DNA of 64,000 bases from Gillisella vitis (GCA_009744235.1 WPHV01000002.1:186001-250000); one strand, 5' to 3'. Shown: positions 27,919-38,204, numbered from the stretch's first letter. Made by a program: numbers and translations. The notes: generated from the letters alone by a model not told the origin.

Positions 27919-27960
27919 GTTTGTCAGGGAAAAGTGGAACCGGGTTTACCCGAAACAACA
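27919..27960. repeat. Partial copy of the GTTTGTCAGGGAAAAGTGG repeat
   Basis: GTTTGTCAGGGAAAAGTGG followed by ACCGGGTTTACCCGAAAC resembles the longer palindromic element at 50492-50589. It lies between the marR-type stop and the oxidoreductase start. Confidence 0.55.
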
Positions 27961-27987
27961 ACTGCCAGCTTAAGGAGTTTTTCTGAC

Positions 27988-29319
27988 ATGCCAGGTCCCT
28001 ATGTCGTTCCCGTCCATGGGGATGCGGAACTACCGAGCTACGTGGATGTCGTTGTTATCGGCGGCGGCATTATTGGTACATCCACGGCGCTCGAACTTGC
28101 CGATCAGGGATTGAGAGTGGCGCTCTGCGAAAAAGGCGGCATCGGCCACGAACAGTCCAGTCGTAACTGGGGTTGGGTGCGGATTTCCAGGCGCGATCCG
28201 CGCGAAGTGCCGCTGATGGCCGAGTCGCTGCGCATCTGGGCCGATCTTAACCGCCGCACGGGCCGGGAAACCGGCTTCAAGCGCTCGGGCATCGTGTTTA
28301 CCTGCGCCACCGAGAAGGAATTTGCCGAACACGAGCGCTGGAACAGCAATCTGGACGGCTACCAGATCGAAAGTCGGATGCTGAGTGCCAAGGAATTCCG
28401 GGAGAAATATCCAGGCTCCGACATGAACATTGCCGGTGCGCTTTACACAGCGGGCGATTGCCGCGCCGAACCACAGAAGGCCGCACCCGCCATTGCTGAG
28501 GCGGCCCGCGACCGGGGCGCTTTCATCCTCACCGAATGCGCGGTGCGCGGTCTTCAGCTTTCCGGTGGCAAGGTGTCGGGTGTGGTGACGGAGCGCGGCG
28601 AGATCGCTTGTCACTCCGTCGTTCTGGCGGGCGGTGCATGGTCCAACCTGTTCTGCGGCAATAACGGCCTCGACCTTCCGCAGTTGAAGGTGATGAATTC
28701 CGTGCTGCGCACTAAACCGCTGGAGGGCGGACCGGAGGAGGCGATCTGGTCGAATGGATTTGCCATTCGCAAGCGGTCGGATGGTGGCTACACGATTGCC
28801 AACGGCTTTCAGAACATCGTTGATATCGTACCGGCTTCTTTCCGTTATGCGCGCAATTTCCTGCCCGCACTGCGCCACGAATGGCGCTCTCTCGACTTGC
28901 GGCTGACGGGGCGATTCTTTGATGAGTGGCGCATTCCGCGCCGTTGGTCGCTCGATGAGGCGTCTCCGTTCGAATACAATCGCGTACTGGACCCGGTGCC
29001 GTCTAAGGCGATGACCGACGGCGCGCTGGCCCAGCTCAAGAAGGCTTTCCCCATCTTCGAAAAGGCGGAGATTTCGCAGCGCTGGGCCGGCATGATCGAT
29101 GTGACGCCCGATGCCATTCCGGTTATCGATGCCATCGATGCCATTCCCGGCTTTCACGTCGCCACCGGCTTTTCCGGCCATGGTTTCGGCATCGGACCGG
29201 CTGCCGGTCGGCTGATGGCCGATATCGTCACGGGACGCAACCCGATCGTCGATCGCAAGGACTTCCGGTTCAGCCGCTTCAGCGATGGCTCGAAAATCGA
29301 ACTGATCAGCGGCTTTTGA
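27988..29319 (+). CDS. FAD-dependent amine/amino-acid oxidoreductase (DAO family)
   Basis: A 443-residue flavoprotein of the D-amino-acid oxidase/glycine oxidase/sarcosine oxidase fold. The FAD motif is DVVVIGGGIIGTSTALEL (residues 20-37); SRNWGWVRISRRDP follows, and near the C-terminus DVTPDAIPVIDAI and GFSGHGFGIGPAAGRLMADI complete the FAD-binding pattern. The ATG at 27988 has AAGGAG ahead of it. It sits inside a peptide/opine-type ABC operon, so it probably oxidises the C-N bond of the imported compound. An opine, N-alkyl amino acid or D-amino acid is possible; it lacks the second subunit of classical opine oxidases. Confidence 0.88.
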   Translation: MPGPYVVPVHGDAELPSYVDVVVIGGGIIGTSTALELADQGLRVALCEKGGIGHEQSSRNWGWVRISRRDPREVPLMAESLRIWADLNRRTGRETGFKRSGIVFTCATEKEFAEHERWNSNLDGYQIESRMLSAKEFREKYPGSDMNIAGALYTAGDCRAEPQKAAPAIAEAARDRGAFILTECAVRGLQLSGGKVSGVVTERGEIACHSVVLAGGAWSNLFCGNNGLDLPQLKVMNSVLRTKPLEGGPEEAIWSNGFAIRKRSDGGYTIANGFQNIVDIVPASFRYARNFLPALRHEWRSLDLRLTGRFFDEWRIPRRWSLDEASPFEYNRVLDPVPSKAMTDGALAQLKKAFPIFEKAEISQRWAGMIDVTPDAIPVIDAIDAIPGFHVATGFSGHGFGIGPAAGRLMADIVTGRNPIVDRKDFRFSRFSDGSKIELISGF

Positions 29320-29356
29320 ATGCGACATGGCTTATGCGAAGGCTTCGAAGATGCTC

Positions 29357-29428
29357 ACGCATCCTCGCCTTCATACTTCGAATATCTCAAATGCATCAGA
29401 GGCTTGAGATATTCGAAAATGCAATACG
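29357..29428 (-). repeat. Palindromic intergenic repeat, copy 1 (inverted orientation)
   Basis: The core at 29377-29417 has 14-base arms TTCGAATATCTCAA and TTGAGATATTCGAA around ATGCATCAGAGGC. That loop is the reverse complement of the loop in the copy at 47882-47958, and similarity extends into flanks (ACGCATCCTCGCCTT and AATACG). It lies between the oxidoreductase and binding-protein genes. Confidence 0.8.
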
Positions 29429-29522
29429 GCGCACCATTTTCAATGGTTTGCCATATTAAATCGCTCCGGCAGAGAGCGAGCAGGATGAAGGTCGATAACC
29501 ACCAGAAAAAAGGGAACATGCA

Positions 29523-31217
29523 ATGTCCGATAAGGAACGCAATTCGATACCGCATCCCACGCGTCGCCAGACGCTTGGCCTCATGGCGCTTGGAGCGTCC
29601 GGCGTGCTTCTCTCGGGGCTGCCAATCTCGGGGCTGCCCCTCTCGGAGTTGATAGGCATTCGCGCGGCCAGTGCCGCGACCAAATCGATCAAGGGACAGC
29701 TGACTGTCGGCTTTTCGCAGGAGCCGACGGTTTTCAATCCGCATATGCCTCATATCGAAGTGGATGAAGGCATTCATTTCAGCATATTCGATACGCTGTT
29801 CAGCGTTGATGCTGCTGGAAAATTCGTGCCGGGGCTGGCCGTGGAAGTGCCGAGCGTCGAAAACGGCGGCATCTCAGCCGATGGCCTGAAGTGGAAGGTC
29901 AAGCTGCGCGATGGCGTGACATGGCATGACGGCAAGCCGTTCACTGCTGAAGACGTCAAGGCAACGCTCGAACTGCTGGTCGATGCCAATTTCCGCAGTT
30001 GGCGTAAAACCGGCCATGAATTCGTCCGTGACCTGACTGTCGTATCGCCCACGGAAATCACCTGGCGGATGGACAAGCCCTTCGCGCCCTATCCATCCAT
30101 TCTGGCCTCGACCTTCATCACGCCGAAACATCTTCTGTCGGCCAACGCCGATCCGAACAATGCGCCGTTCAACACCGCGCCGGTTGGCACCGGTCCGTTC
30201 AAATGGGCTGAGCGGGTCGCCGGAGATCATATCCTGCTGGCTGCCAACCCGGACTATTTTGGCGATGGCCCCTATGTCGAAAAGCTGATTTACAAATACG
30301 TTCCCGATCTGAATGTCATGTACACCCAGTTCAAGACGGGTGACATCGATGTGGTCGGCCTCCAATGGATCACGCCCGATCACTACGAGGAAGCCAAGGG
30401 ACTTGATGGCAAGGTGGTCAATGTCGTGCCGGGTTCGACGGTTGAATCCTTCACCTTCAATATGGAGCGCCCGCAGTTCAAGGAAGCGGCGGTGCGCGAA
30501 GCGCTGTATGCCGCCATCGACAAGCAGTCGATTATCGAAGCGCTCTATTACGGCCTGCCGACCCCCACCGAAAGCTATGTGCCGCAACAGTCCTTCTACT
30601 TCAATCCGGACCTGCCGAAGCATGAATATGACATCGCCAAGGCCAAGAAGCTGCTGGATGATGCCGGCTGGGTGGCCGGTGGCGACGGCATTCGTGCCAA
30701 GGGCGGGGTTAAACTGTCCTTCACCTGTTCAACGACGGCGGGCAACCATATCCGCGAACAGGTCCAGCAATTCCTGCAACAGTCCTTTAAGGATATCGGC
30801 GTGGAAATGACCATTTCCAACCTGCCGCCAGCGGTGATGTGGGGCGATTACTGGACGCTGTCGAAGTTTGATGCCGTCATCGTTGGCCTGGATTTCCTGA
30901 CGGGGTCCGATCCTGACACCTCCAATTTTTTCCGGTCTACGGCCATCCCGGCCAAGGGCGGTTCTGGCCAGAACACCTGGCAGTTTTCCAACCAGCAAGT
31001 AGACGACTTGCTCACCAAGGGCGGCGAATTGTTCGTTCCAGAAGAGCGCAAGGCCGTTTACCTGAAGATTCAGGAGATCATGCGCAAGGAACTGCCGCTT
31101 CTGCCAATGTTCCAGTATGCGACCGTGCGCGGCCACAAGCAGGGCGTCGAGAACGTGACGCCCAACGTGAATGTGCGTATCGACACCTGGAACGTCGCCA
31201 CCTGGCGCTGGGCCTGA
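29523..31217 (+). CDS. Peptide/opine-type ABC importer binding protein 2 (Tat-exported)
   Basis: A 564-residue family 5 solute-binding protein. The N-terminal HPTRRQTLGLMALGASG is a twin-arginine signal, followed by a repeated SGLPISGLPLSEL stretch encoded by a 15-bp imperfect tandem repeat (29612-29656). The binding domain starts near TKSIKGQLTVGFSQEPTVFN, and FNTAPVGTGPFKWAERVAGD is the family's central block. It is the binding protein of the second peptide-type system, with two permeases downstream and a RIME-like repeat between. It shares little obvious sequence with the first binding protein, so the cargos probably differ. Confidence 0.92.
   Translation: MSDKERNSIPHPTRRQTLGLMALGASGVLLSGLPISGLPLSELIGIRAASAATKSIKGQLTVGFSQEPTVFNPHMPHIEVDEGIHFSIFDTLFSVDAAGKFVPGLAVEVPSVENGGISADGLKWKVKLRDGVTWHDGKPFTAEDVKATLELLVDANFRSWRKTGHEFVRDLTVVSPTEITWRMDKPFAPYPSILASTFITPKHLLSANADPNNAPFNTAPVGTGPFKWAERVAGDHILLAANPDYFGDGPYVEKLIYKYVPDLNVMYTQFKTGDIDVVGLQWITPDHYEEAKGLDGKVVNVVPGSTVESFTFNMERPQFKEAAVREALYAAIDKQSIIEALYYGLPTPTESYVPQQSFYFNPDLPKHEYDIAKAKKLLDDAGWVAGGDGIRAKGGVKLSFTCSTTAGNHIREQVQQFLQQSFKDIGVEMTISNLPPAVMWGDYWTLSKFDAVIVGLDFLTGSDPDTSNFFRSTAIPAKGGSGQNTWQFSNQQVDDLLTKGGELFVPEERKAVYLKIQEIMRKELPLLPMFQYATVRGHKQGVENVTPNVNVRIDTWNVATWRWA
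29612..29656. repeat. 15-bp imperfect tandem repeat in signal region of binding protein
   Basis: Two units of CTCGGGGCTGCC plus three variable bases, and a third degenerate unit, encode (L)SGLPI-SGLPL-SELIG. The frame is kept and the signal/linker is lengthened. Confidence 0.7.
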
Positions 31218-31225
31218 CGACATGT

Positions 31226-31329
31226 TGCATAATTCTTTATCCGGAATCGGTTTAAAGAGAGAATTATGCAACGAATATAAGCAGCTACAGCGAACCTTTG
31301 TGCGCCATATAGGGCGCACGGCGCTGTAG
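31226..31329. repeat. RIME-like intergenic mosaic element, copy 2
   Basis: Near-identical to the copy at 21715-21819: first palindrome from TGCATAATTCTTTATCCGG to AGAATTATGCA, second from GCTACAGCG to CGCTGTAG with the inner stem GTGCGCC-ATATA-GGGCGCAC. It occupies the same operon position, between binding protein and permease. Confidence 0.85.
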
Positions 31330-31392
31330 TGCGCCGGACGCCTCGGCGTCCGGCATGCCTGAGCCCGTTCACCCATGAAGCGGAGCCTGCCT

Positions 31393-32343
31393 ATGCTCTC
31401 CTATCTTTTTAACCGGCTGATGCAGAGCCTCGTTTTGCTGCTGTTGGTTTCGATCATCGGATTTGCCATTCTCAATCTCGCGCCCGGCGGCCCGCTGTCG
31501 CAATATGCGCTGACGCCGGGCATGACGCGTGAGGCGATGGACCGGATCGCCCATCAGATGGGTCTCGACCGGCCTCTGCCCATCCAGTATCTCGATTGGG
31601 TCTGGCGGTTGCTGCAAGGCGACTGGGGGAAATCCTACCGCGATCAGCAGCCGGTCCTATCGATCATATCAAGCCATTTCTTCGCCACCCTGCTTTTGAT
31701 GGGAACATCGACAGTCATTGCCGTCATTCTCGGGGTGTGGATCGGCATCAAGGGCGCCACCCGCCGCTATTCCATGTTTGATTATGCGGCGACTGTCGGG
31801 GCAATGGTGGCACTCTCCATCCCGACGTTCTGGTTTGGCCTCGTAGCGATCTATGTGTTCGCCTTGAAGCTGAAATGGCTGCCCGCGGGCAACATGTATA
31901 CGATCGGCAATGGCTCCCTGTCCGATTATGCAATCCATCTGGTCATGCCGAGCCTTGTTCTGGCGCTGGTCGATATCGCCGTGTGGAGCCGCTATATGCG
32001 GTCTGCCACGCTGGAGGTGATCAACCAGGATTTTGTGCGCACTGCCAAGGCCAAGGGCGTCTCCCCCCGCCGCGTGCTGATGAAACATGTCGTTGGCAAT
32101 GCGTTGCTGCCGATGATCACGCTTGCCGGCATGCAGCTTCCCATCGTGCTGGGCGGGGCGCTCGTCACCGAGACGGTGTTTACCTGGCCGGGTATGGGGC
32201 GGCTGTTTCTCGACAGCCTCGGCTATCATGACTACCCGGTTGTGATGGGCCTGCTGATGTTTACAGCCGTCTTCGCACTGATCGGCAGCCTTGCCGCCGA
32301 TCTTCTTGTCGCATTCGTCGATCCCCGCATTCGGCTCGGTTGA
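31393..32343 (+). CDS. Peptide-type ABC importer permease 2 (DppB-like)
   Basis: A 316-residue permease beginning MLSYLFNRLMQSLVLLLLVS, with the DppB-type block NLAPGGPLSQY and EAA loop NQDFVRTAKAKGVSPRRVLMKH. I prefer ATG 31393 because GGAG lies eight bases ahead; an in-frame ATG at 31375 is possible. It follows the RIME-like repeat and precedes the DppC-like gene by 32 bases. Confidence 0.9.
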   Translation: MLSYLFNRLMQSLVLLLLVSIIGFAILNLAPGGPLSQYALTPGMTREAMDRIAHQMGLDRPLPIQYLDWVWRLLQGDWGKSYRDQQPVLSIISSHFFATLLLMGTSTVIAVILGVWIGIKGATRRYSMFDYAATVGAMVALSIPTFWFGLVAIYVFALKLKWLPAGNMYTIGNGSLSDYAIHLVMPSLVLALVDIAVWSRYMRSATLEVINQDFVRTAKAKGVSPRRVLMKHVVGNALLPMITLAGMQLPIVLGGALVTETVFTWPGMGRLFLDSLGYHDYPVVMGLLMFTAVFALIGSLAADLLVAFVDPRIRLG

Positions 32344-32375
32344 CGAAACCCTATCGCGAACCGAAGGAGAAGCCC

Positions 32376-33266
32376 ATGTCCATTGCTATTCCGTCTCCGG
32401 TCCCGCCCGCGCGGCCTTCGCGCTGGTGGCGGAGCCGCGTCGCGCGCCGGTTCTTTCGTCACAAACTCGCCCTTGTCGGCCTTGTGATGATCACGCTGTT
32501 GATCTTTGCCTGCGCAGTCGGTCCCTCTCTTTTGCCCTATGACGAGTTGTTTATCGATCTGCGCGCCCGCTTTGCGCCGCCCCTGACCGGCGCCCACATC
32601 TTCGGCACTGATCCGCTGGGGCGTGACATCGCCGCGCGACTGTTCAATGCCGGGCGTATTTCGCTGCTGATCGGCTTCTTCGCCATGCTGATGTCCACGG
32701 CGATCGGTGCCGTCGTCGGTGTTGTCGCGGGGTATCGCGGTGGATTGATTGGCACGGTGCTGATGCGCTTCGTCGATGCCTTCCTGTCCTTTCCGTCGAT
32801 CTTTCTGCTGCTGGCACTTGCTGCCTTTATCAGGCCAAGCCCTTTGATGATCACTGTTATCATCGCGGTGACATGCTGGATGGAAGTTGCCCGGATCGTG
32901 GAAGCGGAGGTGCGTTCGCTGCGCGAGCGCGATTTCGTTATGGCCGCCCGAATGCTGGGGCTGCGCAACACCCATATCATGATCCACGAGCTTTTGCCCA
33001 ATGCGGTCGGCCCAATCATCGTTGCCGCCACGCTGACGGTGGCCCGTGCCATCCTGCTCGAAGCCTATGTCAGCTTCCTCGGCTATGGCATCCAGCCGCC
33101 CTTGCCCAGCTGGGGCAATATGCTCAACAGCGCGCAGCAATATCTGGGAAGCGCGCCCTGGCTTGCCATCGTACCGGGTGTCGCCATCACGCTTGCGGTC
33201 ACCAGCTTCAACTTCATTGGCGATGGCTTGCGCGATGCGCTCGACGCGCGCAGCGATAACCCATGA
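32376..33266 (+). CDS. Peptide-type ABC importer permease 2 (DppC-like)
   Basis: A 296-residue permease with the DppC hallmark GAHIFGTDPLGRDIAARLF after the first membrane segment and the coupling loop ERDFVMAARMLGLRNTHIMI. The family C-terminal block ISFLGxGxQPP appears here as VSFLGYGIQPPLPSWG. The ATG at 32376 follows AAGGAG with ideal spacing; the longer frame from 32340 overlaps the previous stop. It is the last gene of the second peptide-type system. No ATPase gene follows, which supports pairing with the fused ATPase at 25420. Confidence 0.9.
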   Translation: MSIAIPSPVPPARPSRWWRSRVARRFFRHKLALVGLVMITLLIFACAVGPSLLPYDELFIDLRARFAPPLTGAHIFGTDPLGRDIAARLFNAGRISLLIGFFAMLMSTAIGAVVGVVAGYRGGLIGTVLMRFVDAFLSFPSIFLLLALAAFIRPSPLMITVIIAVTCWMEVARIVEAEVRSLRERDFVMAARMLGLRNTHIMIHELLPNAVGPIIVAATLTVARAILLEAYVSFLGYGIQPPLPSWGNMLNSAQQYLGSAPWLAIVPGVAITLAVTSFNFIGDGLRDALDARSDNP

Positions 33267-33399
33267 GCCAGCTTTCTCCTTTTGACGCTCCCGTAATAAC
33301 TCACCTCTCACCCATCGAAATAGCGTAATTCTTTTTTGAAAACCATTTGACTAAATAAAAGACCGGTGTCACTCTTCTGTCATCCAGGGGGCTTTCGAC

Positions 33400-34539
33400 A
33401 TGGCTTTGCGTGGCACCAATCAAGAATCGGGAAGGCCGTTTAATCGGCGGATCGTTTTGGAATCGATCCGGCTGCACGGGCCGACAACACGCGGCGATGT
33501 TGCCGAACGGGTTGGCCTGACGGTCCAGACCGTGTCCACCATTGTGCGCGAACTTGAGGATCAGGGGCTTCTGCTTTCGGTACGGGAAAAACCGAAGGGG
33601 CGCGGCATTCCGCCTTCAGCACTGACCATCAACCCGGAAGGCGGGCATGCTGTCGGCATTCACCTCACACCGCTCGGCATTGAGGCGGCACTCGTCAATC
33701 TTCGTGGTGACGTGGTCGAAAGCCGGCAGCGCCCAGCGCCGAATGCCATGCCGGACGAGGCTTTTGCCCTGATCGGCGACATGGTCGCAGACCTGAAGAC
33801 AAGCCCACGCCAAGGGCGGTTGCTCGGTGCCGGTTTGGCGCTGCCTGGACCGTTCGATGTGGACTCCATGAGCTTCGTTGGGCCGACCACCATGGCGGGC
33901 TGGAAGAATGTCGATATCCGTCAGCGGCTTGCCGATGCGACGGGTCTGCCAGCCTTCATGGAGAACGACATGGCAGCGGCTGCTTTGGGCGAGCAGCTTT
34001 ATGGTCTTGGACAACAGTTCTCGGATTATTTCTATCTGTTCTTCAGCGTCGGTCTGGGTGGCGCCATGATGCATGACGGCGTCGTCATGCGGGGAGCCTG
34101 GGGCAATGCCGGTGAAATCGGCCATATCGCCGCCATTCCCGATGGTGAACTGTGTCATTGCGGCAATCGCGGCTGCCTAGAGCGCTATCTGTCGCTCGAT
34201 GCATTCAAAAGAAGTGGTTTGTCTGAGGACGATTGGGTCGATGCGATTGCGCCGATTTTCCGCAGCGCTGTCCGCACGATCGAGAACCTGTTCGACCCGG
34301 AAACCATCGTGCTGGGCGGACTTGCGCCGCAGTCCCTGATTGAACGGCTGGCAACGCTGAGCGACGGTCTCACCAACTCGATTTCCGCCCGCACCAATCG
34401 CACCGTTCCACGGGTTGTTGTCGCCAGCGACTGTCAGCGCTCGGCGCTGCGAGGGGCTGCGGCCCTCGCGGTCTTCGGTGTTCTGTCGCCGCGCTTCGGT
34501 CAGATGTTTGAAACCTCAGAGAAAGGGATTGCCGTATGA
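33400..34539 (+). CDS. ROK-family transcriptional regulator (NagC/XylR type)
   Basis: A 379-residue repressor with an N-terminal winged helix-turn-helix (TTRGDVAERVGLTVQTVSTI) and a C-terminal ROK sugar-kinase-like domain. The zinc motif CHCGNRGCLE (Cys252, Cys254, Cys259) and preceding EIGHIA are intact. It is the first gene of a sugar-import operon and overlaps the ATPase gene by 4 bp, so it probably represses its own operon until the sugar is present. The preceding 133 bp are AT-rich and can hold the promoter. Confidence 0.92.
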   Translation: MALRGTNQESGRPFNRRIVLESIRLHGPTTRGDVAERVGLTVQTVSTIVRELEDQGLLLSVREKPKGRGIPPSALTINPEGGHAVGIHLTPLGIEAALVNLRGDVVESRQRPAPNAMPDEAFALIGDMVADLKTSPRQGRLLGAGLALPGPFDVDSMSFVGPTTMAGWKNVDIRQRLADATGLPAFMENDMAAAALGEQLYGLGQQFSDYFYLFFSVGLGGAMMHDGVVMRGAWGNAGEIGHIAAIPDGELCHCGNRGCLERYLSLDAFKRSGLSEDDWVDAIAPIFRSAVRTIENLFDPETIVLGGLAPQSLIERLATLSDGLTNSISARTNRTVPRVVVASDCQRSALRGAAALAVFGVLSPRFGQMFETSEKGIAV

Positions 34540-35303
34540 CCGAAAAACTCCTCGTCCTCGACGATATCCGCATGAATTTCGGCGCAATCGAAGCCTTGAA
34601 GGGCATCAGTTTCTCCATCGGCAAGGGCGAAGTCGTGGCCCTGCTCGGGGATAATGGTGCGGGAAAATCGACACTGGTGAAAATCATTTCGGGCGGCTTG
34701 CAGCCGACCTCGGGACGCATGCTGTTTGAAGGCGAGCCTTTTCAGGCAAAGACGCCCGCCGAGGCCAAGGGTGCCGGTATCGAAACCGTCTACCAGGATC
34801 TGTCGCTCTGCACCAATGTCGATGTGGTCGGCAATTTCTTCATGGGCCGCGAGCTGACCCGCAAGGTGGCGGGCATTCCCTTTCTGGATGAACGCGCCAT
34901 GGAAGACATTACCGCCAAGGCGCTGGCCAGCGCCGGCACCCGTATTCCCTCCATGCGCACCAAGGTCGAACATCTGTCCGGCGGCCAACGCCAGGCCATC
35001 GAGCTCAACCGCTTCGTGCATTGGGGTGGCAAGCTGGTCTTGCTCGACGAACCCTTTGCAGCACTTGGTGTCGAACAGACCCGGCGTGGGCTGGACATGA
35101 TCCGTCATGTCGCCAGCCAGGGCATCGGTGTCGTCATCATCACCCATATCATGCAGCAGGCCTTTCAGGTCGCAGATCGCATTGTCGTTATCCGCCACGG
35201 CGTTGTTGCCGGAGATGTGGAGCGAAGCCAGACAAGCCCGGATGCAGTGATCGAAATGATCACAGGGCAAACCCTCGCCGGAGCCGGACCGGTGAGCCAA
35301 TAA
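34536..35303 (+). CDS. Sugar ABC importer ATPase (FrcA-like, single cassette)
   Basis: A 255-residue ATPase with Walker A GDNGAGKSTLVK, signature LSGGQRQAIELNR and Walker B LVLLDEPFAALG. It has one cassette, as in the fructose importer FrcBCA, unlike the double-cassette RbsA. The last Walker B residues AALG differ from the usual AALD: the D-loop Asp is Gly here. It overlaps the ROK gene by 4 bp and is followed after 36 bases by the binding protein. Confidence 0.9.
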   Translation: MTEKLLVLDDIRMNFGAIEALKGISFSIGKGEVVALLGDNGAGKSTLVKIISGGLQPTSGRMLFEGEPFQAKTPAEAKGAGIETVYQDLSLCTNVDVVGNFFMGRELTRKVAGIPFLDERAMEDITAKALASAGTRIPSMRTKVEHLSGGQRQAIELNRFVHWGGKLVLLDEPFAALGVEQTRRGLDMIRHVASQGIGVVIITHIMQQAFQVADRIVVIRHGVVAGDVERSQTSPDAVIEMITGQTLAGAGPVSQ

Positions 35304-35324
35304 AAATGAAAAGGGGTCCGGTGA

Positions 35325-36380
<1,056 letters not shown>

Positions 36381-36391
36381 ACGGCCTTCAT

Positions 36392-36413
36392 TCCGGGGCC
36401 TGATGGCCCCGGA
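36392..36413 (+). terminator. GC-rich hairpin between binding protein and permease (attenuator)
   Basis: Nine-bp arms TCCGGGGCC and GGCCCCGGA with a TGAT loop. There is no long T-run, so partial termination or 3' mRNA protection is more likely than full termination. Confidence 0.55.
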
Positions 36414-36441
36414 TTCCCCTTCTCCAATCCGGATTTGCCGC

Positions 36442-37437
36442 ATGATGCCTCATACACGAAAAACTCTTGAATTCGTCCTCGACAATCTCGTCTGGTTCAT
36501 GCTCATCCTCGTGCTGGCGATGTTCTCGGCGCTGATCCCGAACTATTTCCAGATCGGTATCTTCACCAATATCATCGAAGCTTCGAGCGTATTGGGGGTG
36601 ATGTCGATTGGTCTCGCCCTGGTGATCATCACCGGCCATATGGATCTGTCCGTCGAGTCGGTCGCAGCACTGTCGGCCATGGCGGTCGGCATTCTGTTCT
36701 GCTCGGCAGGCATCGGCCTTGGCATCAAGCTTTCGCCCGAGTGGTTGATGGTGCCTGTCTCGCTGCTGGTGGCCTGCGCCATCGGCGGATTGATCGGCCT
36801 TATTAACGGCGTTCTCGTCGTCAAACTGAAGATGAGCGCTTTCATCATCACACTCGCCTCCTTCATCTGGGTGCGCGGCATCGTGCTGGCCGTTTCCGGC
36901 GGACGTTCGGCCCAGGATCTCGCCCCAGCCATCCGCTGGTTCGCCATCGAGCGCTTTCTCGGCATCCCCATGACAGCCTGGATCGCTATCGCCTGCTTTC
37001 TGATCTTTTCGGTGATGATGGCAAGGACGCCGTTTGGCCGTCATCTGGTGATGATCGGCGGCAATGAGACGGCAACCTTTCGGGCTGGCATTCGCGTCAC
37101 CCGCAATCTGATCATCGCCTTCGTCATGGCAGGTGCTATTGCCGGTCTTGCCGGCTGGCTGCTGGCCGTTCGCACATCGGGTGCGACGGCCAATCTCGGT
37201 GTCGGTCTGCTGTTCAATGCTTTTGCAGCGGTGGTGATTGGCGGTGTCAGCCTCAAGGGCGGCGTCGGCGCTCTGCCGGGCGTCTATGCCGGGGTGTTGC
37301 TGCTCTCTTCCATCAATACAGCCATCAACCTGATGGGGCTGCCGGCGAATTACACCCAGGTCATTCATGGTTTCCTGGTGCTCGCAGCCGTTCTTCTCGA
37401 TACGTTCAAACAAAGGCTCCGCCAGAGGCTCGCATGA
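36442..37437 (+). CDS. Sugar ABC importer permease (RbsC-like)
   Basis: A 331-residue BPD_transp_2 permease with about eight to ten membrane segments. Diagnostic blocks are SIGLALVIITGHMDLSVESV (LTGGIDLSVG-type motif) and VIGGVSLKGGVGALPGVYAG. The frame extends back to 36403, but the ATG pair at 36442/36445 fits the family N-terminus. The stop overlaps the SDR gene by 4 bp. Confidence 0.9.
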   Translation: MMPHTRKTLEFVLDNLVWFMLILVLAMFSALIPNYFQIGIFTNIIEASSVLGVMSIGLALVIITGHMDLSVESVAALSAMAVGILFCSAGIGLGIKLSPEWLMVPVSLLVACAIGGLIGLINGVLVVKLKMSAFIITLASFIWVRGIVLAVSGGRSAQDLAPAIRWFAIERFLGIPMTAWIAIACFLIFSVMMARTPFGRHLVMIGGNETATFRAGIRVTRNLIIAFVMAGAIAGLAGWLLAVRTSGATANLGVGLLFNAFAAVVIGGVSLKGGVGALPGVYAGVLLLSSINTAINLMGLPANYTQVIHGFLVLAAVLLDTFKQRLRQRLA

Positions 37438-38204
37438 CAGACAGATTGAAAGACAAGGTCGCACTGGTGATTGGTGCATCGCGTGGTATCGGCAAGGCGA
37501 TTGCCGTGCGCTTCAAAGAGGAGGGCGCGAAACTCGTGCTGGCCGATTTCAATGCGGAGGAAGGCAAGGCCGCAGCCGACGAACTCGGCATCGATTTTAT
37601 CCGCACCGATATCGCCAGGATGGAAGACGCGGTTGCCGCCGTGGAGTTCACCGTTGAACGCCATGGGCGGATCGATATCATCGTCCAGAATGCCGGCATC
37701 TATCCCTGGCAATTGATCGAACATACCAGTCCGGATGATTGGGATCAGGTGATGGCCGTCAATCTGCGTGGCTGTTTCAATGCCGCGCGCGCAGCGCTTA
37801 CGCCGATGAAGACGCAAGGGGCAGGGCGCATCCTCTTTACATCGTCGATCACCGGCCCGCATGTTACCAGTCCGGGCCATGGCCATTATGCGGCAAGCAA
37901 GGCTGGTATCAACGGGTTCATTCGCTCGGCGGCGCTGGAGTTCTCGTCCTATGGCATCAATGTCAACGGCGTCGAACCGGGCAACATCATGACAGAGGCT
38001 ATTCAACTGCATCGAAGCGCCGCCTTCATCAAGAATATGGAGGATGCAATCCCGCTCGCGCGTCTTGGGTCCCCTCGGGATGTTGCCAATGCCTTCCTGT
38101 TCCTCGCCTCTGATGACGCGAGCTACGTGACCGGCACGACCATCGTTGTCGATGGGGGGCAACTTTTGCCGGAAGGAGCCGACTTCAGGATCCTGCCGTC
38201 CTGA
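37434..38204 (+). CDS. Short-chain dehydrogenase/reductase (SDR)
   Basis: A 256-residue classical SDR: cofactor motif GASRGIG at 14-20, NAG after strand four, and the active-site YAASK with Tyr152 and Lys156. It has an acidic residue after strand two (LADFN), which favours NAD over NADP. It ends the sugar-importer operon with a 4-bp overlap and probably oxidises the imported sugar or polyol as the first catabolic step. The specific substrate is unknown. Confidence 0.92.
   Translation: MTDRLKDKVALVIGASRGIGKAIAVRFKEEGAKLVLADFNAEEGKAAADELGIDFIRTDIARMEDAVAAVEFTVERHGRIDIIVQNAGIYPWQLIEHTSPDDWDQVMAVNLRGCFNAARAALTPMKTQGAGRILFTSSITGPHVTSPGHGHYAASKAGINGFIRSAALEFSSYGINVNGVEPGNIMTEAIQLHRSAAFIKNMEDAIPLARLGSPRDVANAFLFLASDDASYVTGTTIVVDGGQLLPEGADFRILPS

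Noticed and set aside
28030..29328. 432-codon open frame antisense to the FAD oxidoreductase
   Set aside because: High-GC antisense artefact; the sense frame has complete FAD motifs and a good ribosome-binding site.
36388..37479. 363-codon open frame antisense to the sugar permease gene
   Set aside because: Rich in His, Asp, Gln and Arg, typical of the antisense of a membrane protein gene; no domain.
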